Below, piece after piece: positions 1-5,455 of a stretch of 10,414 bases of DNA. The notes below the pieces were generated by a model. That model ran no database searches, was not told the DNA's origin, and saw nothing but the letters and a program-made list of their open reading frames with translations. How positions within the stretch are numbered: position 1 is the stretch's first letter; each line of letters starts with the position of its first letter. The position numbers and the translations under genes were made by a program. This stretch comes from an uncultured Clostridia bacterium (GTDB taxonomy: Bacteria > Bacillota > Clostridia > TANB77 > CAG-508): the NCBI GenBank assembly GCA_948505485.1, contig CAOPQH010000048.1, forward strand, positions 1-10,414. Reading direction: 5' to 3'.

Positions 1-42
1 TTTCTTATAAACTACAAAATTAAATCGGCTGTGAATTGTAAC

Positions 43-169
43 TGTAGAGTAGTCATGCGTGTGTATAGCACTTTTCGTTTGAGCCCGTCGAAAACGTCCT
101 ATACACAGGTAGCTTGACGGCTACAAAATAATGCATACTCTATACACAGGTAGCTTGATAGCTATAAAA
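43..169. repeat. Structured repeat, copy A (single unit plus an extra right arm)
   Basis: This is an imperfect palindrome with the same plan as the copies near 3378 and 7805. Its layers, from outside in, are TGTAG (43-47) with CTACA (121-125), GTCA (52-55) with TGAC (115-118), GTGTATAG (61-68) with CTATACAC (99-106), and TTTTCG (72-77) with CGAAAA (89-94). The constant linkers are TGCGT on the left and AGGTAGCT on the right. A second right arm follows at 140-165 (CTATACAC, then AGGTAGCTTGAT) with no left partner inside the window. The element ends at the TGA stop codon (170-172) of the minus-strand peptide-binding protein gene. It fills this intergenic stretch, and no gene or T-tract terminator is visible in it. 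Possibilities are a REP-like mobile repeat, a structured RNA, or both. Confidence 0.85.
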
Positions 170-1768
170 TCACTTATACCATGTATTAATATTATAAAAC
201 AAATTAAACCAATTAGGATTAATCTCACCCGCCAAACTTGTATTATAAGTAACAGCATTTTTACTTGTATATAAACTAAAATACGGAACATCATTTTTAT
301 ATATTTCTAACAATCTTTTATACTTTTCTTTCAAAACATTATTATCATTAGTATTATTTATTTCTTGCATAATATTTTGAATTTCTTCTGTATGATAATT
401 TGCTAAATTATTTTGTCCAAAATATGTTGTCATATCTGGACTCAAAGATAAATATCTACTACACAAAATCATATCATAATTTTTATTTGCTAAATAATTA
501 TTATACTGTGTATCACTTGCTTGTATTACATTTATTCTTATTCCTTGAGGATCTAAGTGTGCTTTTATTGTATTTGCCACATTTGTTTTTTGTTCATCAC
601 TTGCCCTAACAACTAATTTTAAATTAATTTTTTTAGTTTTTCGGTTTTCTGTTTTTTGCCAATTTCCATTTTTATATTCCCATCCATTTTCAGATAAAAT
701 TGTAGAAACATTTCCAGGATTATATTCAACATTTGTATCTAATCCATTACATAACCAACTTCCATAATCTAAAGGAAAAGATGATCTTGCTTTTTTATTA
801 TTATACACACTTGATATTATATTATCTTTATCTATACATAAAGATATAGCTTTTCTTACTTCGGCATTAGATAATATTTCATTTTGAGTGTTAAAAGCAA
901 TAAAATCATGTTCTCTTGATGTATATTCTTTCGAATTATAACCTATAGTTCCAATATATTGTTGGTAATCCATATTTGTTATTCCTAGCATATCAATATT
1001 TCCCATTTTAAAACCGTTATAAACTTCTCCTATTGATGAATATAAATTTATTGTTATTTTTTGAACAGATATTTTATTATTTTGTAAATTCCACCAATTT
1101 TGATTTTGCTCTAATATTATTTTTCCATCTTCTCTTGCTGAAATTTCATATATTCCTGTTCCTACTGTAGTATTATTTTTTTCAGTATTATAAAAATCTT
1201 CATTTTCATAATACTTATAACTTAATATAGGAAATGTTAAATTATATTCAAAAAATGGAACTTCTGTATCTAATGTTATTTTTAAAGTATGGTCATCTAT
1301 AATATCTATTCCAACAACATGTTGAACATTGTAAGAATATATTGAGCTTGTTTCTTTTAATCTATCTATTGTAAATTTAACATCAGCTGATGTAAATTTT
1401 TCACTGTTTGACCATTTTACATTTTCTCTTAATTTTATTATATATCCATTATTATCTGTTTTAGCCCATTGTGTAGCCAAACAAGACTCTGCTTTATAGT
1501 CTTGAGATAAATTTATTAATGGCTCATATATAAGTTTTGATATATCTTGTACATTTTTGTTTTTACTTAATATAGGATTTATACTATCTAGTCCAGCTAT
1601 TGCAAGATTAATTTCAGATATTTTATTTTCTTCTGTTAGTTCTGATGTTGTATATTCTTGTAAATTAGTTCCTTTTTTGTTTTTATCTATATTAATCTTT
1701 ATAATTGATGTTATTACTAAAATTATTATAATTCCTAAAAATATATATTTAAATGAATTGTTTTTCAT
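170..1768 (-). CDS. Extracellular solute-binding protein, family 5 (oligopeptide-binding type)
   Basis: The 532-residue product resembles the SBP_bac_5 proteins that capture peptides or related ligands outside the cell and deliver them to ABC permeases. A hydrophobic segment at about residues 7-24 would anchor or export it. The mature part opens with the familiar pattern of this family: a block reading LAIAGLDSINPI, then KLIYEPL, then KWSNSEKFTSADVKFTIDRL near residues 120-140. No cysteine follows the hydrophobic stretch, so the usual lipobox is absent and the protein may stay anchored by its N-terminal helix. The start is supported by AAGGTGG upstream (within 1771-1783) and by a good promoter at 1797-1825. 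No permease or ATPase genes are adjacent, so the ligand and the partner transporter are unknown. The family call is firm. Peptide specificity is inferred. Confidence 0.88.
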   Translation of the reverse strand: MKNNSFKYIFLGIIIILVITSIIKINIDKNKKGTNLQEYTTSELTEENKISEINLAIAGLDSINPILSKNKNVQDISKLIYEPLINLSQDYKAESCLATQWAKTDNNGYIIKLRENVKWSNSEKFTSADVKFTIDRLKETSSIYSYNVQHVVGIDIIDDHTLKITLDTEVPFFEYNLTFPILSYKYYENEDFYNTEKNNTTVGTGIYEISAREDGKIILEQNQNWWNLQNNKISVQKITINLYSSIGEVYNGFKMGNIDMLGITNMDYQQYIGTIGYNSKEYTSREHDFIAFNTQNEILSNAEVRKAISLCIDKDNIISSVYNNKKARSSFPLDYGSWLCNGLDTNVEYNPGNVSTILSENGWEYKNGNWQKTENRKTKKINLKLVVRASDEQKTNVANTIKAHLDPQGIRINVIQASDTQYNNYLANKNYDMILCSRYLSLSPDMTTYFGQNNLANYHTEEIQNIMQEINNTNDNNVLKEKYKRLLEIYKNDVPYFSLYTSKNAVTYNTSLAGEINPNWFNLFYNINTWYK

Positions 1769-1796
1769 ATCTCACCACCTTATTATTTCTTATGTA

Positions 1797-1825
1797 ATAA
1801 TACATTAAAATTAATATTTTTTCAA
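1797..1825 (-). promoter_or_regulatory. SigA-type promoter of the solute-binding protein gene
   Basis: On the minus strand, TTGAAA (1825-1820) and TATTAT (1802-1797) are separated by exactly 17 nt. The -10 box lies about 30 nt before the ATG, which leaves room for the AAGGTGG ribosome-binding site. The background is AT-rich, so chance matches occur, but both boxes, the spacing and the position all fit. Confidence 0.6.
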
Positions 1826-1851
1826 GAAAAATATATAAAAAACCGAAACCA

Positions 1852-1886
1852 AGATTTTGTACGCAGTGGAAACTGCTACAAAATCT
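1852..1886. other. Strong hairpin (first of two)
   Basis: AGATTTTGTA (1852-1861) pairs with TACAAAATCT (1877-1886), and GCAGT (1863-1867) pairs with ACTGC (1872-1876), with one bulged C at 1862. The loop reads GGAA on the plus strand, which fits the GNRA tetraloop pattern. On the minus strand the hairpin is followed by TGGTTTCGG and six T, so it could serve as a second terminator behind spoVS, although the T run starts late. It may instead belong to a small structured RNA or repeat together with the hairpin at 1912-1940. Confidence 0.7.
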
Positions 1887-1911
1887 AACTTCCGCCATAA
1901 TCATCTAGTAC

Positions 1912-1940
1912 GGAAAGTTATGCCACTGGCATAACTTTCC
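1912..1940. other. Perfect 13-bp hairpin (second of two)
   Basis: GGAAAGTTATGCC (1912-1924) and GGCATAACTTTCC (1928-1940) are exact reverse complements around a 3-nt loop. No T run follows on either strand, so it is not a normal intrinsic terminator. Its left arm overlaps a competing pairing, AACTTCCG (1887-1894) with CGGAAAGTT (1911-1919), so two folds are mutually exclusive. Confidence 0.7.
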
Positions 1941-1948
1941 TACTATAT

Positions 1949-1983
1949 AAAAAAAGAGACTTTATATTAAGAAATATTAAAGC
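1949..1983 (-). terminator. Intrinsic terminator after spoVS
   Basis: Read on the minus strand, CTTTAATATT, a TCTT loop and AATATAAAG form an AT-rich stem with one bulged A. A G-rich 5' base precedes the stem, and GTCTC followed by seven T comes after it (A run at 1949-1955 on the plus strand). It lies about 20-55 nt past the spoVS stop codon, which is the expected position. Confidence 0.65.
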
Positions 1984-2004
1984 CCCAAATATTTAATTTA
2001 CAAT

Positions 2005-2268
2005 TTATTTTCTTGATTCTACAATCAATTTAATTCCAGTTCTATCTTCTCCTTCTACTTCTACCTCTGCAAAAGCTGGTATACATACCAAGTCTACTCC
2101 CGCTGGTGCTACGAAACCTCTTGCTATTGCTACTGCTTTTACTGCTTGATTTAGAGCTCCTGCTCCAATTGCTTGCATTTCTGCTTTTTGTGATTCTTTA
2201 ACCAATCCTGCAATAGCTCCTGCTACTGAATTTGGATTTGATTTTGCTGAAATTTTTAAAATTTCCAT
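2005..2268 (-). CDS. spoVS: Stage V sporulation protein S
   Basis: This 87-residue protein matches SpoVS in length and sequence: the N-terminus MEILKISAKSNPNSVAGAIA, the central GAGALNQAVKAVAIARGF and the C-terminal GIKLIVESRK are typical. SpoVS is a small Alba-like protein, probably nucleic-acid binding, that affects sporulation and septation in Bacillus subtilis. The start is fixed by AGGAGGC at 2277-2283, eight bases before the ATG. It lies directly downstream of ymdB, as in B. subtilis. No clear terminator separates the two, so read-through from ymdB is possible. Candidate promoters also lie in the 174-nt gap. A terminator follows at 1949-1983. The identification is firm. The molecular role is known only from the family. 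Confidence 0.95.
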   Translation of the reverse strand: MEILKISAKSNPNSVAGAIAGLVKESQKAEMQAIGAGALNQAVKAVAIARGFVAPAGVDLVCIPAFAEVEVEGEDRTGIKLIVESRK

Positions 2269-2316
2269 TTTCTTTTGCCTCCTATAATTTATTTTTGTTG
2301 CAACTTTACAATGTGT

Positions 2317-2345
2317 ATTTTACAATATATATAAATTGTTGTCTA
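2317..2345 (-). promoter_or_regulatory. Candidate promoter of spoVS, proximal
   Basis: On the minus strand, TAGACA (2345-2340) and TAAAAT (2322-2317) are spaced by 17 nt, and the -10 box lies about 48 nt before the spoVS start. Between the boxes is an interrupted palindrome with ACAAT and ATTGT ends, a possible operator. I found no SigH-like motif, although spoVS depends on SigH in B. subtilis. The rest of the 2269-2442 gap is AT-rich with no gene. Confidence 0.4.
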
Positions 2346-2400
2346 TATTTTTTGGAAATTTTTTACATTTTTTCATCGCATATTATTATATTTTTTCGAC

Positions 2401-2409
2401 ATTATAGCA
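2401..2409 (-). promoter_or_regulatory. Candidate extended -10 promoter upstream of spoVS
   Basis: The minus strand reads TGCTATAAT, an exact TGnTATAAT extended -10 element, about 135 nt before spoVS and just after the ymdB stop codon. There is no good -35 box at the usual distance, but extended -10 promoters can do without one. It would give spoVS a transcript independent of ymdB. Confidence 0.4.
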
Positions 2410-2442
2410 GTTATTCTTTTTAGATTTACTATATAATATTAT

Positions 2443-3213
2443 TTAAAGATTTATTCTTCTAATTTTTGTAACTTTGCAAGAATTATCATCTAATTCAAAT
2501 AAACATGCATTAAATATTGACTTACCATCTGCTATTTTATATCTTTCTGGTAATGTTGTTTCAAATCTTTTAATTGATGCTTTTATATCCATTCCTATTA
2601 CAGAATTTTCAGGTCCTGTCATTCCTATATCTGTTATATATGCAGTTCCATTAGGAAGAATCTTTTCATCAGCTGTTTGTACATGTGTATGTGTACCAAA
2701 TATAGCAGTAACTTTTCCATCTAAGAAATAACCCATAGCAATTTTCTCTGCAGTAGCCTCTGCATGAAAATCAATTATAATAATATCAACTTCATTTCGA
2801 ATTTTACTTAATATATTATTTGCTACTAAAAACGGATTTTCAGACAAAACATTTATATCAACTCGTCCAATTAAATTTATTACTGCAATCTTTTTATTTT
2901 TACATTGATATATCCTATAACCCTCTCCAACTATACCTTCTGGGTAATTAGCAGGCCTTATAATTTTAGGGTCATCTATAAACTTAAATATCTCCTTTTT
3001 TCCCCAAGTATGATTTCCCATTGTAATAACATCAGTACCACAAGACAATATATCTCTAAAATTTTTCTCAGTTATTCCCATACCCTCAGCAGCATTTTCT
3101 CCATTAACAATAACAAAATCTATATTCTCCTTTTCCTTAACAATTTGCATTACCTTCTTAAAATATCTTACACCATTTTCACCAACAATATCTCCAACAG
3201 CTAAAATTTTCAT
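2443..3213 (-). CDS. ymdB: YmdB-family metallophosphoesterase (2',3'-cyclic nucleotide phosphodiesterase)
   Basis: The protein belongs to the calcineurin-like YmdB family (TIGR00282). In Bacillus, YmdB hydrolyses 2',3'-cyclic nucleotides and influences biofilm and sporulation decisions. Counting from the ATG at 3213 gives 256 residues and puts the metal ligands where the family has them: D8, E39 and N40 in NGEN, N67 and H68 in GNHTWG, then histidines in DFHAEAT and GTHTHVQTAD. An in-frame GTG at 3225 would add four residues, but it overlaps the ribosome-binding site (GTGAGGT), so the ATG is the better start. ymdB precedes spoVS as in B. subtilis, but rny, which normally lies upstream, is not here. 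A repeat-filled gap lies there instead. Confidence 0.93.
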   Translation of the reverse strand: MKILAVGDIVGENGVRYFKKVMQIVKEKENIDFVIVNGENAAEGMGITEKNFRDILSCGTDVITMGNHTWGKKEIFKFIDDPKIIRPANYPEGIVGEGYRIYQCKNKKIAVINLIGRVDINVLSENPFLVANNILSKIRNEVDIIIIDFHAEATAEKIAMGYFLDGKVTAIFGTHTHVQTADEKILPNGTAYITDIGMTGPENSVIGMDIKASIKRFETTLPERYKIADGKSIFNACLFELDDNSCKVTKIRRINL

Positions 3214-3253
3214 ATCATACCTCACTTAATTATTATTTTAAACACATCACAAA

Positions 3254-3259
3254 ATTATA
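3254..3259 (-). promoter_or_regulatory. Possible -10 box for ymdB
   Basis: The minus strand shows an exact TATAAT about 40 nt before the ymdB start, with no convincing -35 box. It falls at the edge of a decayed repeat arm (3255-3304), so any promoter activity here may have been created by the repeat. Confidence 0.3.
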
Positions 3260-3304
3260 GAATAACCACATCGATAGCTAGCTTGACGGCTATAAAATAG
3301 CAAA
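3255..3304. repeat. Degenerate relic of the structured repeat
   Basis: TATAGAATAACCACA followed by TCGATAG (3256-3277) resembles a left arm of the repeat family. It is joined directly to TAGCTTGACGGCTATAAAAT (3279-3298), a right arm. The apical hairpin and most of the right-hand stem strand are missing, as if deleted internally. It abuts the REP-like palindrome to its right. Confidence 0.6.
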
Positions 3305-3305
3305 G

Positions 3306-3340
3306 CCGTTGAAGCTCGGGCGATTACTAATCGCCCCTAC
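3306..3340 (-). repeat. REP-like palindrome with GTAG tetranucleotide, copy 1
   Basis: GGGCGATTACTAATCGCCC (3318-3336) is a perfect 9-bp palindrome around one base, far more GC-rich than its surroundings. Read on the minus strand it is immediately preceded by GTAG (3340-3337), the tetranucleotide typical of REP sequences recognised by RAYT transposases. The 12-nt flank CCGTTGAAGCTC (3306-3317) is shared, with one change, with the second copy at 7721. Confidence 0.75.
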
Positions 3341-3377
3341 ACTTCTCTACTTTTCTGATTTTGTTGAAAATATATAT

Positions 3378-3555
3378 TTATAACTGTAGAGAAGTCATGC
3401 GTGGTGATAGCACTTTTTAATATTATAGAGTAGCCACGCGTGTCAATAGCGTTTTTCTTTTGAGCCTGCCGAAAAAGAAAACACCCTATTGACAGGTAGC
3501 TTGGCGACTACAAAATAGCAAAACAATCTATCACCAGGTAGCTTGACGGTTATAA
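3378..3555. repeat. Nested structured repeat, copy B (178 nt)
   Basis: Terminal inverted repeats TTATAAC (3378-3384) and GTTATAA (3549-3555) enclose two nested hairpin units. In the outer unit GTCA (3394-3397) pairs with TGAC (3544-3547), and GGTGATAG (3403-3410) with CTATCACC (3528-3535). In the inner unit GCCA (3433-3436) pairs with TGGC (3502-3505), and GTCAATAG (3442-3449) with CTATTGAC (3486-3493), topped by TTTTCTTTT with AAAAGAAAA. Together with the relic and the REP-like palindrome, it fills most of the 393-nt gap between spoIIP and ymdB. About 60 nt of plain AT-rich DNA remains beside spoIIP. No gene or T-tract terminator is visible in the gap. Confidence 0.88.
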
Positions 3556-3618
3556 ATAAAGTACTTTTAATCTATAATTACAATACTAACCATATAATAC
3601 TATATTTTAAAATAATAA

Positions 3619-4743
3619 TCAAGGACCCACAACCTCATTAATTACTTTAGACAAATACTTCATACTCGTTAAACACTGCTCTAAAGTATTTCCAGTAGCT
3701 CCCACTTCAATTATACTTGCGGCTTCAGTTACATGTTGATTATATCTAGAATTCCTCAAAATTATCGGTTTAAACAACCCAGGATACAATTCCTCAGCCT
3801 TTTCCTGCACTTTTACAGCATATTTTAAATTTTGATTCCAATTAGGATGCACCAATCCTCCTCCATTAGTTCCTATAACAAACATTAATTGTGCTGCATA
3901 ATCATCTCCTATTTTAACGACTGGAGCATAATCGCTTTTACTTCCTATTGCATCTCTATGTAAATCTATTACAATTTGAGTATCTTTATTTTTTTCTAAA
4001 ATACCTTCTACAGTTTTTAAAGATCTATTATACGATCCACTGTATGAAGGATAATCATGAAATGTTCGATCATGAATTACAGAAAATTTATATTTATTTA
4101 AGTATTTTTCTAATTCATCTCCAACTCTAGAAACTGTATAGTTTAAATCAGTTGTTCTAAATGTACCTGTAGCTTTATATGTATATTTTTCGCTTGATGT
4201 ATAACTTTCACATGTATGTGTATGAAAAATTACAGCTTTTTTATTTTTTATATTTATATCAGGTTTTAACATATCTTTTGTTAATTGAAAGCTTGTTTCA
4301 TTTTTTATTTTTACTTTTCCATATTCTGTTGTATATTTATTTTCTAAAGGATTTTTTGTTACAACCTCTGTATTTAAATTAGTATCTGCTAATGTAAGTT
4401 CTGGGTTATTCATATTCTCTGCTACTGTTATTGTATCTTGTGTTTTTACATTTGTTACACCTAGCATACTTAATTCTACTTTTAATAATTTTTCTAACAT
4501 TTTCTCGCTATCTTCATCATTATCTGTTTCTTCATAAGTTTGATCTATTACTTCTGGTATAGTTTTGTCCATACATTCAATATAACTTTTTTGAGATATT
4601 GATGGTATCTTTATTTTTTCATTTATATTTTCTTTATCTGCATAAAAATATCTAGCAAGTCCCACAATTATTACTATTGTTAGGGTTAGTCCCGCTAGAT
4701 ATTTTAATATATCTTTAATATTTACTACTGCTACATTAAACAT
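3619..4743 (-). CDS. spoIIP: Stage II sporulation protein P, peptidoglycan amidase/endopeptidase
   Basis: SpoIIP cuts peptidoglycan during engulfment, working with SpoIID and SpoIIM to move the mother-cell membrane around the forespore. The 374-residue product has a membrane segment at about residues 13-31, a variable linker rich in acidic residues (about 65-90), and the SpoIIP catalytic domain from about 168 to the end. The signature HTHTCESY is at 174-181 (often HTHTTESY elsewhere), with IDLHRD around H262 and IIEVG around E346 as further likely zinc or catalytic positions. The start has a good AAGGAG site in 4754-4759. The site and the start codon sit inside a 13-bp inverted repeat. The gene follows the hydrolase gene by 63 nt rather than gpr, its neighbour in B. 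subtilis. The identification is firm. Confidence 0.95.
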   Translation of the reverse strand: MFNVAVVNIKDILKYLAGLTLTIVIIVGLARYFYADKENINEKIKIPSISQKSYIECMDKTIPEVIDQTYEETDNDEDSEKMLEKLLKVELSMLGVTNVKTQDTITVAENMNNPELTLADTNLNTEVVTKNPLENKYTTEYGKVKIKNETSFQLTKDMLKPDINIKNKKAVIFHTHTCESYTSSEKYTYKATGTFRTTDLNYTVSRVGDELEKYLNKYKFSVIHDRTFHDYPSYSGSYNRSLKTVEGILEKNKDTQIVIDLHRDAIGSKSDYAPVVKIGDDYAAQLMFVIGTNGGGLVHPNWNQNLKYAVKVQEKAEELYPGLFKPIILRNSRYNQHVTEAASIIEVGATGNTLEQCLTSMKYLSKVINEVVGP

Positions 4744-4782
4744 ATACTATTATCTCCTTTTCAGCCTATATAATAGTATATG
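4741..4782 (-). promoter_or_regulatory. 13-bp inverted repeat enclosing the spoIIP start
   Basis: CATATACTATTAT (4741-4753) and ATAATAGTATATG (4770-4782) are perfect reverse complements with a 16-nt loop. In an mRNA read from the minus strand, the loop carries the AAGGAG ribosome-binding site, and the 3' arm ends with the spoIIP AUG. The 5' arm would exist only in transcripts that begin upstream of it. Confidence 0.75.
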
Positions 4783-4804
4783 CTATTATTATATTAATTA
4801 TTAC
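4775..4804 (-). promoter_or_regulatory. Possible SigE promoter of spoIIP
   Basis: On the minus strand, GTAATAAT (4804-4797) and CATATACT (4782-4775), spaced by 14 nt, resemble the SigE consensus (about GKMATATT, then CATACAnT), each with roughly one mismatch. SigE control of spoIIP is known in B. subtilis. The AT-rich context makes chance resemblance likely, so this is tentative. Confidence 0.3.
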
Positions 4805-4806
4805 TC

Positions 4807-5454
4807 TTATAATTTTTTTGGTTTTAATTCTAAGTAAATTGGTTTTTCATCTCCTATCATAGTGCTTTTTCCGTGTCCTGGATATACTATAGTTTCATCT
4901 GGCAATTTTAATAATTTTTTTGAAATAGAGTTGATTATTTCTACTCTACTAGATGTAGGTAAGTCCGTTCTTCCCCATGTTCCTCTAAACATAGTATCTC
5001 CAGAAAATAGTAATCCTTCTTGCTTACAGTACAAAGCTGTTCCTCCTTGTGTATGACCTGGAGTATGAATTACAAGAAATTCCAATTTCCCTAAGTGTAA
5101 TAAATCTTTGTCATCTATTATAGAATCCGCTTCTAATTCTATATTTTCCATTCCAATATATTCTGTTAAATTTATGTCTGAATCATTAAGTCCATTTGCA
5201 TCTAATCTGTGAATTAAGATTTTTCCACCCATTTTTCTTTTTAATTCATTCACACCACCTATATGATCTCCGTGGCAATGTGTTAAATAAATATATTTAA
5301 GTTTTCCATTTAATATATTTATCATTTCTGTAATTTTATTAACATCTCCAGCTGGATCTATAACCATAGTTTCTAAACTATCTTCATCAAACACAATATA
5401 ACAATTTGTAGGATCTCCTATCCACGTATCTATCTTTAGTTCTTTTAATATCAT
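4807..5454 (-). CDS. Metallo-beta-lactamase-fold hydrolase, glyoxalase II-like
   Basis: The 215-residue protein is a complete metallo-beta-lactamase-fold hydrolase. The binuclear metal site is intact: THCHGDH with H59, H61, D63 and H64, then H134 in HTPGHTQGG, D153 in SGDTMF and H194 in YPGHG. The family includes hydroxyacylglutathione hydrolase-like enzymes (the YqgX type of Firmicutes), but short members like this have no settled substrate. Its ATG lies one base after the relA TAG stop codon, and its ribosome-binding site (AAGGAG) is inside the last relA codons, so the two are almost certainly translated from one mRNA. A hydrolase of this kind near relA is common in Clostridia. The fold is certain. 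The substrate is unknown. Confidence 0.9.
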   Translation of the reverse strand: MILKELKIDTWIGDPTNCYIVFDEDSLETMVIDPAGDVNKITEMINILNGKLKYIYLTHCHGDHIGGVNELKRKMGGKILIHRLDANGLNDSDINLTEYIGMENIELEADSIIDDKDLLHLGKLEFLVIHTPGHTQGGTALYCKQEGLLFSGDTMFRGTWGRTDLPTSSRVEIINSISKKLLKLPDETIVYPGHGKSTMIGDEKPIYLELKPKKL

Positions 5455-5455
5455 T

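Noticed and set aside
400..609. Plus-strand open frames of 60-99 codons opposite the minus-strand genes (for example 400-609, 2905-3204, 5805-6095, 9151-9408)
   Set aside because: They lie antisense to well-identified genes, have leucine, phenylalanine and tyrosine-rich or otherwise arbitrary composition, and lack ribosome-binding sites.
3214..3225. GTG start of ymdB at 3225, adding four residues
   Set aside because: The GTG overlaps the GTGAGGT ribosome-binding site that serves the ATG at 3213, and only the ATG puts D8, E39, N40, N67 and H68 at the family positions.
3340..3395. ACTTCTCTAC (3340-3349) pairing with GTAGAGAAGT (3386-3395) as part of the element's fold
   Set aside because: The 10-bp match in copy B is reduced to about five bases at the equivalent place in copy C, so it is not maintained and may be coincidental.
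3256..3555. CRISPR array
   Set aside because: The repeats are nested inverted arms of different spacing, not regular direct repeats with similar-length unique spacers, and no cas gene is present.
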